DNA of 64,000 bases. Source: DYEP01 sp040755615 (GTDB lineage: Bacteria; Bacillota; Sulfobacillia; DUSP01; DYEP01). The first letter of the stretch is position 1. Every line of letters begins with the position of its first letter. Of the stretch, positions 56,161 through 63,982 are shown piece by piece. A program made the translations under genes and the position numbers. The notes under the pieces were generated by a model. It did no database searches. It saw nothing but the letters and a program-made list of their open reading frames with translations, and was not told where the DNA came from. The stretch spans positions 11,890-75,889 of the forward strand of contig JBFMAL010000006.1 of NCBI GenBank assembly GCA_040755615.1, written 5' to 3'.

Positions 56161-56634
56161 TCACTCCTCAATTCGTTCCTTGTCTCTTTGCCTGATCAGA
56201 GCCTGACCCCGAAACGGGTACACGGATCTGGCAGCGCGCGCGTGCTCCCCTGGAGGCCTTTCGCGATATGATGATCCGCTCCGTTCTGCAGTTGCCTTCC
56301 TGAGCTCGTAGGGTGTGGCAAGTTGAAACCGGTGTTTCACATCCCGAGTGGCTGAAACGGTGTCAACATCGGTAAGGATATCTACGAGTTCAGGAGGGCG
56401 CTTGTTCAACTCGTGGCGTATGCTTTCAATGTCCCTGTTTTCAGCCAGCAACGCCTTGATTCTCAATAAAGCCTCCACGTGGGCCTGGGAGTACCTTCGC
56501 TGCCCGCCAGGGGTGCGCTCGGGCACGACGAGCTCCGTTTCCTCATAGTACCGTATCTGTCTCTCACTCAAACCCGTAAGCTGCCGGACAGTACCTATGG
56601 GGTATGTGGCCTTAAACCGCTGGAGGTCCTGCAA
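56161..56634 (-). CDS. glnR: MerR-family nitrogen regulator, GlnR-like
   Basis: A 157-residue repressor of nitrogen-assimilation genes. MerR winged HTH at residues 11-75 (YPIGTVRQLTGLSERQIRYY, then RRYSQAHVEALLRIK), a helical segment, and a C-terminal tail that in GlnR/TnrA senses feedback-inhibited glutamine synthetase. TTG 56634 with GGAGGTGA at four bases. Two GlnR/TnrA boxes flank its promoter, so it is probably autoregulated. Confidence 0.9.
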   Translation of the reverse strand: MQDLQRFKATYPIGTVRQLTGLSERQIRYYEETELVVPERTPGGQRRYSQAHVEALLRIKALLAENRDIESIRHELNKRPPELVDILTDVDTVSATRDVKHRFQLATPYELRKATAERSGSSYRERPPGEHARAARSVYPFRGQALIRQRDKERIEE

Positions 56635-56649
56635 GAGATCACCTCCTCG

Positions 56650-56666
56650 TGTAAGGTTTTCTTACA
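56650..56666. promoter_or_regulatory. GlnR/TnrA operator, box 1
   Basis: TGTAAGGTTTTCTTACA matches the consensus TGTNAN7TNACA completely. It lies just downstream of the glnR -10, over the likely transcription start. Confidence 0.9.
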
Positions 56667-56672
56667 TAAACA

Positions 56673-56701
56673 ATTATACCAATGAGTCCGCACAACGTCA
56701 A
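56673..56701 (-). promoter_or_regulatory. Sigma-A promoter of glnR-glnA
   Basis: On the minus strand TTGACG (56696-56701), 17-base spacer, TATAAT (56673-56678). Confidence 0.88.
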
Positions 56702-56706
56702 CGTAA

Positions 56707-56723
56707 TGTAAGATTTTCTTACA
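56707..56723. promoter_or_regulatory. GlnR/TnrA operator, box 2
   Basis: TGTAAGATTTTCTTACA, a second complete consensus match, immediately upstream of the glnR -35 and about 60 bases before the divergent GerMN gene, which it could also affect. Box centres are 57 bases apart. Confidence 0.9.
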
Positions 56724-56783
56724 TCAGTTCACCGGTATTTCACGTACCACTGCAAGGCACAATACTCAGGGAAGGTGATGATT

Positions 56784-57374
56784 ATGAGGAAGGATATTAC
56801 TATACCCGCTATCCTGCTGATTCTCGTGGCGGCTGCCTGGTATTTCAACGTCGTCGGCCTGAGGCAAGACCTGCAACGGCGTAACGCTGAAGTCTCGATG
56901 CTGCGATCCGAACTAGACCGCCTGCGGAAAGAGGGGTCAGGCGCCCAGGGGGTAAGATCCAGGATCACACTTTACTTCATCAGACAGGACCCTGATGAGT
57001 TTGTGCTTGTGCCTGCGGTTCGCGAGATCGATGGAGTGGCTGATGCAAGGCGGGTGATGGAAGAACTGATCAGGGGGCCGGGCGCGGGTTCACAGCTTCT
57101 GCCGGTACTGCCGCCCGGCACGAACGTGAGAAATACCAGGGTACAGGACTTTGTGGCAACTGTGGACCTGGGTGAAGAGGTAAGAACCATGAACCTTGGC
57201 TCCAGGCTGGAACTTCTGACTGTGGCCGCTATAGTGAATACCCTGACCAAGCTCCCCGACGTCGAGGCTGTGAGGATACTCGTGGAAGGCGAACCCCAGG
57301 AGACTCTGGCGGGCCATGTGGACATATCGGGGGTACTAAGAAGGTATGACGACGCGGTGAAGATTTCGGATTGA
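56784..57374 (+). CDS. GerMN-domain membrane-anchored protein
   Basis: A 196-residue protein. A single N-terminal membrane helix (ITIPAILLILVAAAWYFNVV) is followed by a short coiled coil (residues about 27-50) and a GerMN domain (about 60-180: RITLYFIRQDPDEFVLVPAV, MEELIRGPGAG, ELLTVAAIVNTLTKLPDVEA). GerMN domains occur in GerM of the spore envelope and SpoIIQ-type complexes, suggesting a structural extracytoplasmic role. ATG 56784 has GGGAAGG at eight bases; GTG 56775 and ATG 56778 are in frame. Confidence 0.88.
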   Translation: MRKDITIPAILLILVAAAWYFNVVGLRQDLQRRNAEVSMLRSELDRLRKEGSGAQGVRSRITLYFIRQDPDEFVLVPAVREIDGVADARRVMEELIRGPGAGSQLLPVLPPGTNVRNTRVQDFVATVDLGEEVRTMNLGSRLELLTVAAIVNTLTKLPDVEAVRILVEGEPQETLAGHVDISGVLRRYDDAVKISD

Positions 57375-57411
57375 ACTGTTACTCACACCCCAAGAATCAC
57401 GAAACAGCCCC

Positions 57412-57440
57412 TTTACAACCCGCAGCTCGCGTGATAAAAT
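57412..57440 (+). promoter_or_regulatory. Promoter of the ilv operon leader
   Basis: TTTACA (57412-57417), 17-base spacer, TAAAAT (57435-57440). Confidence 0.75.
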
Positions 57441-57454
57441 GTCGGTAATTATAT

Positions 57455-57590
57455 CTCAGGAAGTGTACCTAGGGTTCCGCCCGGAGACGGGGTCAGGTCC
57501 AAGCGGTACAGCCTCGTTTTGAGGTACACCGTGGGAATAAAAAACCCGGCGGCAAGTTCTTGAGTGGCTGCACCGGGTTCATATTTTTTC
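57455..57590 (+). ncRNA. ykkC-family riboswitch, probably ppGpp-sensing, with terminator
   Basis: P1-type helix GTGTACCT (57463-57470) with AGGTACAC (57522-57529), conserved CTAGGGTTCCG (57469-57479), GGTCAGGTCC (57491-57500) and ACACCGTGGGAATAAAAAAC leading to CCCGG. An intrinsic terminator follows: AACCCGG (57543-57549) with CCGGGTT (57573-57579) and six Ts (57584-57589). The riboswitch 3' arm and the terminator 5' arm share AACCCGG, so ligand binding should prevent termination. Subtype 2a (ppGpp) is inferred from the branched-chain amino acid genes downstream; guanidine or PRPP subtypes are less likely. Confidence 0.8.
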
Positions 57591-57599
57591 AATTGCCCG

Positions 57600-57895
57600 C
57601 GAAAGGCAATGAAGGGAACAAGTAAGGTTGGGATTTCCTGGCACAGAAAGTCGGCGAGGATGAGAACCGACACAGGGAACCGGCGCTGAAGATCCTCCCT
57701 GAGCTTCAGGTCGAAAGGTTATCCAAGTAGGCTGAGACGGAGTGGCCGTTACACCACAGGGTGCTCATGCCGGCACCTACGAGGCGTTCTTCGCGAGGAG
57801 ACGTGAATTAGGGTGGTACCGTGGAAGGTGATGAGCCTTTCGCCCCTATGATTAGACTTAGTCTGACTGGGAGCGGAAGGCACAATTTTTTATTG
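57600..57895 (+). ncRNA. T-box riboswitch, isoleucine specifier
   Basis: Stem I begins with GGGAACAAGTAAGG, the specifier loop CTGAAGATCC has ATC (Ile) at 57692-57694, and the T-box AGGGTGGTACCGTGG spans 57810-57824. The terminator pairs GCCTTTCGCCCC (from about 57835) with GGGAGCGGAAGGC (57869-57881), followed by six Ts (57886-57891). The second control point of the ilv leader. Confidence 0.88.
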
Positions 57896-57907
57896 GGGGG
57901 AGTTTCA

Positions 57908-58531
57908 ATGAAACACACCTTGAGCGTGCTGGTGGAGAACAGTCCGGGTGTGCTAAGCCGGGTTTCAGGACTCTTTACCCGCCGCGGCTACAACATTGAG
58001 TCCCTGAACGTGGGCGTCACCGAAAACCCGGCTGTATCTAGGATGACCATAGTGGTCCGGGGTAGTCCTGCAGTAGTTGAGCAGGTTAGCAAGCAGCTGA
58101 ACAAGCTCATCAACGTGCTTAAGGTTTCGGACATTACCTCGGAGGAGATCGTAAGCCGCGAACTGGCACTGATAAAGGTGTCTGCCACTCCTGCGCAGAG
58201 AGCGAGCATCCTGCAGATCGTATCGGTCTTCAGGGGTCAGGTTGTTGACGCGACGAGCCGCTCAGTCATCGTTGAGCTTACTGGAGACGAGGAGAAGATC
58301 GACGCATTTATCCAGCTGGTACGCGAGTTTGGAATCAAAGAAGTAGTCAGGACGGGACGAGTCGCAATGATGCGCGGGCTGCGCAACCAAAGAGAGGAGA
58401 AAGGGGAGGATAATATTGACGAAAGTTTATTACGATGGAGACGCAGACTCGAAATTGCTAAAAAGCAAGCGCATAGCGGTGCTGGGGTATGGGAGCCAAG
58501 GCCATGCGCAAGCGCTGAATCTAAGGGATAA
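57908..58531 (+). CDS. ilvN: Acetolactate synthase small (regulatory) subunit
   Basis: ACT-domain subunit giving valine feedback control to IlvB (207 aa). ACT domain MKHTLSVLVENSPGVLSRVS with GYNIESLNVG, then the C-terminal IlvN domain (RELALIKVSATPAQRASILQ, DATSRSVIVELTGDEEKIDA). Normal IlvN ends near 165-170; here the frame runs on for about 39 residues through the start of ilvC (116-base out-of-frame overlap), giving a basic unrelated tail. ATG 57908 with GGGGGGAG. First gene of an unusual ilvN-ilvC-ilvB order. Confidence 0.93.
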   Translation: MKHTLSVLVENSPGVLSRVSGLFTRRGYNIESLNVGVTENPAVSRMTIVVRGSPAVVEQVSKQLNKLINVLKVSDITSEEIVSRELALIKVSATPAQRASILQIVSVFRGQVVDATSRSVIVELTGDEEKIDAFIQLVREFGIKEVVRTGRVAMMRGLRNQREEKGEDNIDESLLRWRRRLEIAKKQAHSGAGVWEPRPCASAESKG

Positions 58532-59408
58532 CGGCGTGGATGTAGTGGTCGGTCTGAGGCCTGGCAGCAAGTCATGGCCCGCGGCAGAATCTGCAGGGCT
58601 GAAGGTGCTTGAAACTGGCGAGGCGGCAAAAGACGCCGATGTCGTGGTGATGCTACTGCAGGACGACCAGCAGCCCGAGGTTTTCGAGAGAGACGTGCGC
58701 CCGCATCTTCGCCCAGGACGTGCCCTGGCGTTTTCCCATGGGTTTAACATCCACTACAACCAGGTGGTGCCGCCTCCTGACGTCGACGTGTTTATGGTTG
58801 CTCCCAAGTCGCCGGGGCACCAGTTCCGGCATGTTTTCACTCAGGGGCAGGGAGTCCCGGGCCTCCTTGCAGTGTACCAGGACTATACGGGTCACGCCCG
58901 TGATCTGGCGCTTAGCTATGCATGGGGTATCGGGTGCACCCGCGCCGGCGTGATTGAGACCACCTTCAAGGAAGAGACGGAGAGTGACCTATTCGGAGAG
59001 CAGGCTGTTCTTTGCGGCGGGATAACGACCCTAATGAAGATGGGTTTTGAGACTCTGGTGGAGGCGGGTTACCAGCCGGAGATCGCGTATTTTGAGTGTA
59101 TCAACGAGATGAAACTCATCGTTGACCTGATCTACGCCGGGGGCCTTGAGTACATGAGATACTCGGTGAGCGACACTGCTGAGTACGGAGACTACACCAT
59201 GGGTCCTAAGATCATTGGACCTGAAGTTAAGAAGGCGATGCTGGAGGCACTTGCTCGCATCCAGTCCGGGGAATTCGCCAGAGAGTGGATCCTTGAGAAC
59301 AAGGCGGGTAGACCAGTATATAACGCGCGTAAGCGGCAGGAAGCTGCACATCCCGTGGAGACGGTGGGCAAGAAGCTCCGCAGCATGATGTCCTGGTTGA
59401 AAAAGTGA
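58416..59408 (+). CDS. ilvC: Ketol-acid reductoisomerase
   Basis: Converts acetolactate to dihydroxyisovalerate with NAD(P)H (class I, 330 aa). Rossmann motif GYGSQG (24-29), the cofactor loop LRPGSKSWPAAE, and the knotted C-terminal domain with the metal-binding segment ETESDLFGEQAVLCGG and FECINEMKLIVDLIYAGG. TTG 58416 with AAGGGGAGG six bases upstream, located inside the end of ilvN. Its stop overlaps a GTG, but ilvB starts at 59432. Confidence 0.95.
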   Translation: MTKVYYDGDADSKLLKSKRIAVLGYGSQGHAQALNLRDNGVDVVVGLRPGSKSWPAAESAGLKVLETGEAAKDADVVVMLLQDDQQPEVFERDVRPHLRPGRALAFSHGFNIHYNQVVPPPDVDVFMVAPKSPGHQFRHVFTQGQGVPGLLAVYQDYTGHARDLALSYAWGIGCTRAGVIETTFKEETESDLFGEQAVLCGGITTLMKMGFETLVEAGYQPEIAYFECINEMKLIVDLIYAGGLEYMRYSVSDTAEYGDYTMGPKIIGPEVKKAMLEALARIQSGEFAREWILENKAGRPVYNARKRQEAAHPVETVGKKLRSMMSWLKK

Positions 59409-59431
59409 CGCTTCCGGTGGGGAGGATTCCG

Positions 59432-61096
59432 GTGAAGACCAAAGGGGCATCTATACTCCTTGAATGCATGAGGAAAGAAGGGGTAAGTACAGTATTCGGG
59501 TACCCGGGGGGCGCGGTGATTCCTATCTATGATGCCCTTCTGGACACCTCGCTCCATCATGTCCTGGTCAGGCATGAGCAGGCTGCTGCCTTCGCTGCAG
59601 ACGGGTATGCACGCGCCACGGGTCTGACAGGTACGTGCATCGCCACGTCGGGACCAGGTGCTACCAATCTAATCAGCGGGCTCGCTAACGCATATATGGA
59701 CTCGATACCCCTGGTAGCCATAACAGGCCAGACATCTTCCCATCTCCTTGGTACTGACTCTTTTCAGGAGGCTGACTTGACCGGCATCACTCTGCCTATA
59801 ACCAAGCACAGCTACCTGGTGAAGGACGTTGCCAACCTGGCAAGGTGCGTGAGGGAGGCCTATCACATCGCTTCCACGGGGAGGAAGGGACCTGTACTGA
59901 TCGACCTCCCCAAAGACGTGTCAATGGCTGAGACCGAATTCTTGTATCCGAAGAAGGTGAACATCCCTGGATACCGTCCCACGCTGAACGGCCACCCGAT
60001 GCAGGTGGTCAGGGCTGCGGAGGCGCTGAACAGGGCGAGGCGCCCGCTGCTTTTGCTGGGCGGCGGAGTGATCTCTTCGGGGGCGTCGCAGCTCGCGCGA
60101 GATCTCGTGCGGGAATTTCGCATACCTTGTGTGTGTACACTGATGGGTCTGGGCGCGATTCCCGGCGATGATCCTATGTTCCTCGGCATGATTGGCATGC
60201 ACGGCAAGATTGCGGCGAACCGCGCGGTTTCCTCGTGCGATTTGCTGTTTGCAGTCGGGACAAGATTTGATGACAGGGCCACCTGCGCGCTGGACGACTT
60301 TGCACCTGCCGCCACCATCGTGCACGTGGATATCGATCCCGCCGAGATCGGCAAGAACGTCCCCGCTGACATCCCCATCGTGGGGGATGCTCGCATCGTG
60401 CTAGAAGACATGCTCCCAAAGATAAAGCGGGTGGACAGAGAAGAGTGGCTTCATCAGCTCGATTCCTTTCGTACGCTTGCCGAAGTCTCCCCGCGGGAAG
60501 GAGGCCTTACTGCTCAGCAGGTGTACTCATCGCTCGGCTCTTTCCTGTCCAGGGAGGCTGTCGTGGTGACGGACGTCGGTCAGCACCAGATGTGGGCGGC
60601 GCTTCATCTAATCCACCGGCTGCCGCGTCACTTCATTACGTCCGGCGGCCTCGGAGCGATGGGTTACGGGCTGCCCGCGGCGATAGGGGTTCAGGTGGGA
60701 AAGCCCGGTTCGCAGGTAGTGCTTGTGAGCGGTGACGGAAGCATTCAGATGAACGTGCAGGAGCTTGCCACTGTGCATACATACAACCTTCCGGTGAAGG
60801 CGTTCATTATGAACAACGGTTGCCTGGGCATGGTAAGACAGTGGCAGGAACTGCTATTTGACCGCAGGTACTCATCGGTTTTCCTTGACGGCAACCCGGA
60901 TTTTGTAAGGCTGGCTGAAGCATACGGAGTAACGGGCTTGCGGGCATCGCATCCGAGCGAACTCGGGGATGTTATAAACGCTGCCCTCTCGTCAGAGGAC
61001 CCGGTGATCGTGGATGTCCAGATCAAGACGGAGGAGAACGTGTTCCCCATGGTGCCTCCTGGCCAGGGATATCAGAAAGTATTGCAGGCGAAGTAG
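59432..61096 (+). CDS. ilvB: Acetolactate synthase large (catalytic) subunit
   Basis: ThDP enzyme making acetolactate or acetohydroxybutyrate (554 aa). Catalytic Glu49 in VRHEQAA, FAD-domain region, and ThDP-binding GDGSIQMNVQELATVHTYN with NN. GTG 59432 has GGGGAGG at six bases. Last gene of ilvN-ilvC-ilvB. A GC hairpin (GGGGG and CCCCC, 61096-61113) follows without a clear T run. Confidence 0.96.
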   Translation: MKTKGASILLECMRKEGVSTVFGYPGGAVIPIYDALLDTSLHHVLVRHEQAAAFAADGYARATGLTGTCIATSGPGATNLISGLANAYMDSIPLVAITGQTSSHLLGTDSFQEADLTGITLPITKHSYLVKDVANLARCVREAYHIASTGRKGPVLIDLPKDVSMAETEFLYPKKVNIPGYRPTLNGHPMQVVRAAEALNRARRPLLLLGGGVISSGASQLARDLVREFRIPCVCTLMGLGAIPGDDPMFLGMIGMHGKIAANRAVSSCDLLFAVGTRFDDRATCALDDFAPAATIVHVDIDPAEIGKNVPADIPIVGDARIVLEDMLPKIKRVDREEWLHQLDSFRTLAEVSPREGGLTAQQVYSSLGSFLSREAVVVTDVGQHQMWAALHLIHRLPRHFITSGGLGAMGYGLPAAIGVQVGKPGSQVVLVSGDGSIQMNVQELATVHTYNLPVKAFIMNNGCLGMVRQWQELLFDRRYSSVFLDGNPDFVRLAEAYGVTGLRASHPSELGDVINAALSSEDPVIVDVQIKTEENVFPMVPPGQGYQKVLQAK

Positions 61097-61142
61097 GGGG
61101 TCCCGGCGCCCCCCTGCCTGACTTCTTCCTGCGCCCTCCGGA

Positions 61143-62006
61143 TCAGCTTACTCTGGCGTCCGCTTCCGCGGCATACCGCAGTATTCTATCCAAGGTCGCT
61201 TTCCTCAGCTTCTCAATACCCTCAAAATCCATCGCTGCGGTGTAATACGTTTCTAGCTCGTCATGAAGCGCTTTGGCTTCACTGATGAACTGGATCGCTC
61301 TGTCAAACAGCATGTTGAACACGGCGGTATTCTCCACGGTCAGCTGGCTGAACTTGTTCACAAGATCAGGATTCATGCACGCGTTCATATCTACCATCTT
61401 GTCGTCCGGCGCTGGATGGAACCTGTGCGGCTCTATTGACTTTGTCAGCGCCACCCCCAGGGCGGGAATGAAGACGTGCTCCACTTTCTCCGGGTTTAAC
61501 GGGCAGTGGTACATCTCCACATCATAGCCCCGCTCCAGAGCAGCGGTGGCGATTTTCTTGAGAAGAGTCGATTTCCCCGTCCCCGGCCCACCTTCAACGA
61601 TAAACCGCCTGTCGTACGGGGCGATGATGGTATCCAGGTAGTTCATCATGCCGTCAGGGGTGATGGCACTCGCAAAAAGATGTCTGTCGCGACCCACCTG
61701 TAATGCCACCGGGCTTCTCCCAACAACCTGAGTTAACACCTGCTCCGTAATGACGTTTGCCTCCCCAAAATCCATGGAAAGCACATTGCAGCTTTCGATA
61801 TCATCGTAGACCGCCTTGGCTGCCTTCAGGAAACGGTATGCCCTGGCAAACGCCAGCCCGATATCATCGTTGGCGGCCATGATCTCCTTTTTGTGCTTTC
61901 GCAGCCTTTGTTCATCCCAGAAATCGCCCAGGTGGATTATCTCATCAACGCAGCCCGGGTTTTTGGGGTCGACAATATGCAGTGTCGTGTCTACCGTGGA
62001 AACCAT
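61143..62006 (-). CDS. P-loop ATPase gene lacking its 5' part (interrupted)
   Basis: 287 codons corresponding to the C-terminal two thirds of a tandem P-loop ATPase (from memory the CDD family PRK06851, about 360-380 aa). HIVDPKNPGCVDEIIHLGDF follows the missing first P-loop domain; the second is present (RFIVEGGPGTGKSTLLKKIA, Walker A GGPGTGKS) and the end is intact (LHDELETYYTAAMDFEGIEK). No ribosome site precedes the first ATG at 62006, which lies inside the recombinase gene, so this is probably a broken gene whose 5' fragment lies beyond the window on the far side of the element. Function of the family is unknown. Confidence 0.82.
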   Translation of the reverse strand: MVSTVDTTLHIVDPKNPGCVDEIIHLGDFWDEQRLRKHKKEIMAANDDIGLAFARAYRFLKAAKAVYDDIESCNVLSMDFGEANVITEQVLTQVVGRSPVALQVGRDRHLFASAITPDGMMNYLDTIIAPYDRRFIVEGGPGTGKSTLLKKIATAALERGYDVEMYHCPLNPEKVEHVFIPALGVALTKSIEPHRFHPAPDDKMVDMNACMNPDLVNKFSQLTVENTAVFNMLFDRAIQFISEAKALHDELETYYTAAMDFEGIEKLRKATLDRILRYAAEADARVS

Positions 62007-63570
62007 TGCCCGCAGCAGTTTCGGGAATGGCTACGTTTTCGGGTATAGTGTCAGGAATTTTGGCTTTGATGTCAATACGCTTCCCGGTAACAGTAATCTC
62101 TTCAATCAAGAGATTAACCAGGCGCTTTTTCTCTTCAAGAGAAAGAGTGTCGAGAGTATCTCCAACCTGGGCGGCAAGCTCTTCTAACCGTTCCAATTCC
62201 TGCGCCGCCAGGTCATGCCGGGAAAGTTCCCTTAAAATCTGCTCCCGGCGGCGTGAGAGGTACTCCCACCGCTCCTTTATCTCCTTAAGCCGCTGTTCCA
62301 TTTCAACTTCCGGTATCAAATCTTTTTGGAACATGGTCGCTACCCGTGACCGTTCTTTGGAGGCTTGAACCAATTCTTTTTCGATGGTGGCAAGCTCGAT
62401 TTCCAAAGCTTTGGCAATCTCGTCAGGGAAAGCGGCCTGCAGCTCTGCGCGAAGCGTTTCCGGATTTGTCAGCCAACCTGAAACTCTTTCCCAAACGATT
62501 TCTTCTAATTCCGGAGCATTAAGATATTGGGATTTACAGCGTTCCCGACCCGGTAAGCCGGGTGATTTCGCAGTGCAGACGTAATAAGCCCTTTTCTTCC
62601 CTTTTGACGTAACAAGATTCCCGTGTATAGTCGCGCCGCATTTTCCGCAGCGCATAAGGCCCGAAAGAAGATAAGGGTAAGTACTGAAGCTGCGCCAGCG
62701 CCTTCGAGAGTTCTCAAAACGCTTTTGGGCTGCCTCCCAGATCTCTTTATCAACAATGGCGGGGACAGAAATAGGGACCCACTCTTCGCGGGGCCTTTCT
62801 TTTCGGCTTACTCTTTCTTCAGGCGGCTTATATTTATTGAACTTGACGTCCTTAGTATCATAGCGGCGGATATACAGGATGCCCGCATAAGCGCTATTGG
62901 CTAAAATACGTTTAACCGTTTGTTTGGCCCATTGTTTGCCTTTGGGACTAGGGATGCCCATGGCATTCAATCGCCGCGCTATTTCATACGGGCTGGCGTT
63001 TTCCTCGGAAACGAACCATTGATACATAAGCCTGATGATTTTAGCCTCTTCTTCGATAGTGTGCAGGGTATCTGTTTCTTTATCAAATTCATAGCCGTAA
63101 AGTCCAGGACTGTGAGTAAGTTTCCCCGCTTTTGCCTTGGCTCTTTTACCAATTAGGGAGCGGAGAGTGGTCCTGGCGCGTTCGTATTCGTCAACTGCGC
63201 TAAGTACAGTTAAGTGAAAACGGTCTTCAGGGGTGTCGGTAAACTTGGAGTTGACAAAAATCAACTCTACTCCTGCTTTTTTTATCTCGTCAATCAGCAA
63301 AAGCTGATGGGCTACGCTGCGTGACAAGCGGCTGGTATCTAAAGAAATAAACCAGCGGATTCCGCCGGCTTTAAGCTTTTCCAGCGCCGCTACCAGGGCG
63401 GGGCGCTCTAAGATTGAGCCCGAGACCCCTTCGTCTACAAATTCTGCTATTTCAGTTGCGCCTAATTCCTGGGCCCTGGCCCTGCATTCCTCCCGCTGCG
63501 CCGCAATGGAGTAGCCGCGTTCGGCCTGTTCCTCAGTGGACACTCGTAAATATATCAGTGCAGCGCTCAC
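61945..63570 (-). CDS. Large serine recombinase (site-specific integrase)
   Basis: A 541-residue phage/transposon-type integrase. N-terminal resolvase domain with catalytic Ser11 (YLRVSTEEQ) and DTSRLSRS; a recombinase domain (AKAGKLTHSPGLYGYEFDKE, GIPSPKGKQWAKQTVKRILA); a zinc ribbon (CGKCG, then YYVC and ERCK); and a long coiled-coil region (about 385-505). The last roughly 18 codons read through the ATPase sequence in another frame, so the natural C-terminus may differ in the excised form. GTG 63570 with AAGGAGAGG; overlaps the small gene upstream by four bases. Confidence 0.92.
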   Translation of the reverse strand: MSAALIYLRVSTEEQAERGYSIAAQREECRARAQELGATEIAEFVDEGVSGSILERPALVAALEKLKAGGIRWFISLDTSRLSRSVAHQLLLIDEIKKAGVELIFVNSKFTDTPEDRFHLTVLSAVDEYERARTTLRSLIGKRAKAKAGKLTHSPGLYGYEFDKETDTLHTIEEEAKIIRLMYQWFVSEENASPYEIARRLNAMGIPSPKGKQWAKQTVKRILANSAYAGILYIRRYDTKDVKFNKYKPPEERVSRKERPREEWVPISVPAIVDKEIWEAAQKRFENSRRRWRSFSTYPYLLSGLMRCGKCGATIHGNLVTSKGKKRAYYVCTAKSPGLPGRERCKSQYLNAPELEEIVWERVSGWLTNPETLRAELQAAFPDEIAKALEIELATIEKELVQASKERSRVATMFQKDLIPEVEMEQRLKEIKERWEYLSRRREQILRELSRHDLAAQELERLEELAAQVGDTLDTLSLEEKKRLVNLLIEEITVTGKRIDIKAKIPDTIPENVAIPETAAGNGFHGRHDTAYCRPQKPGLR

Positions 63571-63740
63571 CTTCCTTGCCTCTCCTTCAACTTAACTTCA
63601 CTTTGACTTGCTTGCAAGAATTTCCTGCTCTGTTCAGGAAGGCGGAACAGAAGAAAGCGAATCGCTTCGCGGTAGGCTTGTTCACGTTCCGCCTGGGAGC
63701 CGCTGCGGGTTACTATTACTTCAAATTCCCGCTTTGCCAT
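63567..63740 (-). CDS. Small protein upstream of the serine recombinase
   Basis: A 57-residue protein (MAKREFEVIVTRSGSQAERE at the N-terminus) ending in a basic, Gln-rich tail. ATG 63740 with AGGAGG at eight bases. Small genes in this position are common in serine-recombinase elements, and a recombination-helper or directionality role is possible but unproven. It is translationally coupled to the recombinase (GTGA overlap). Confidence 0.65.
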   Translation of the reverse strand: MAKREFEVIVTRSGSQAEREQAYREAIRFLLFRLPEQSRKFLQASQSEVKLKERQGR

Positions 63741-63982
63741 GGCCCCCACCTCCTATTAAGGCCCGATGGCCGGGCAAACCCCCTTCCACCTCTAAGCCTA
63801 CCGGTACCTCGAAGCAGACTCCAGTTATCAAGCAAATAACTGCACTTTTTTCATTAATTCAGTTTATGCTGGGGGCGTCTATGGACGACCCGGGGAGAAA
63901 TAATTACCATTTCTAAGAAAACGAAGGAAGCGCGAGGAAGTGAGGTGAACGGAGGCAGGAAAGAGAAATGAGACCTCCGGTC
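63741..63982. other. Element leader region without a clear gene
   Basis: An inverted repeat GCCCG/CGGGC (63761-63775) lies just upstream of the small gene. No convincing coding frame with a ribosome site is seen; a small plus-strand frame here has no family resemblance. Confidence 0.45.

Noticed and set aside
63414..63839. Plus-strand frames over the recombinase start
   Set aside because: Antisense to the integrase and its small partner; Pro/Leu-rich with no ribosome site.
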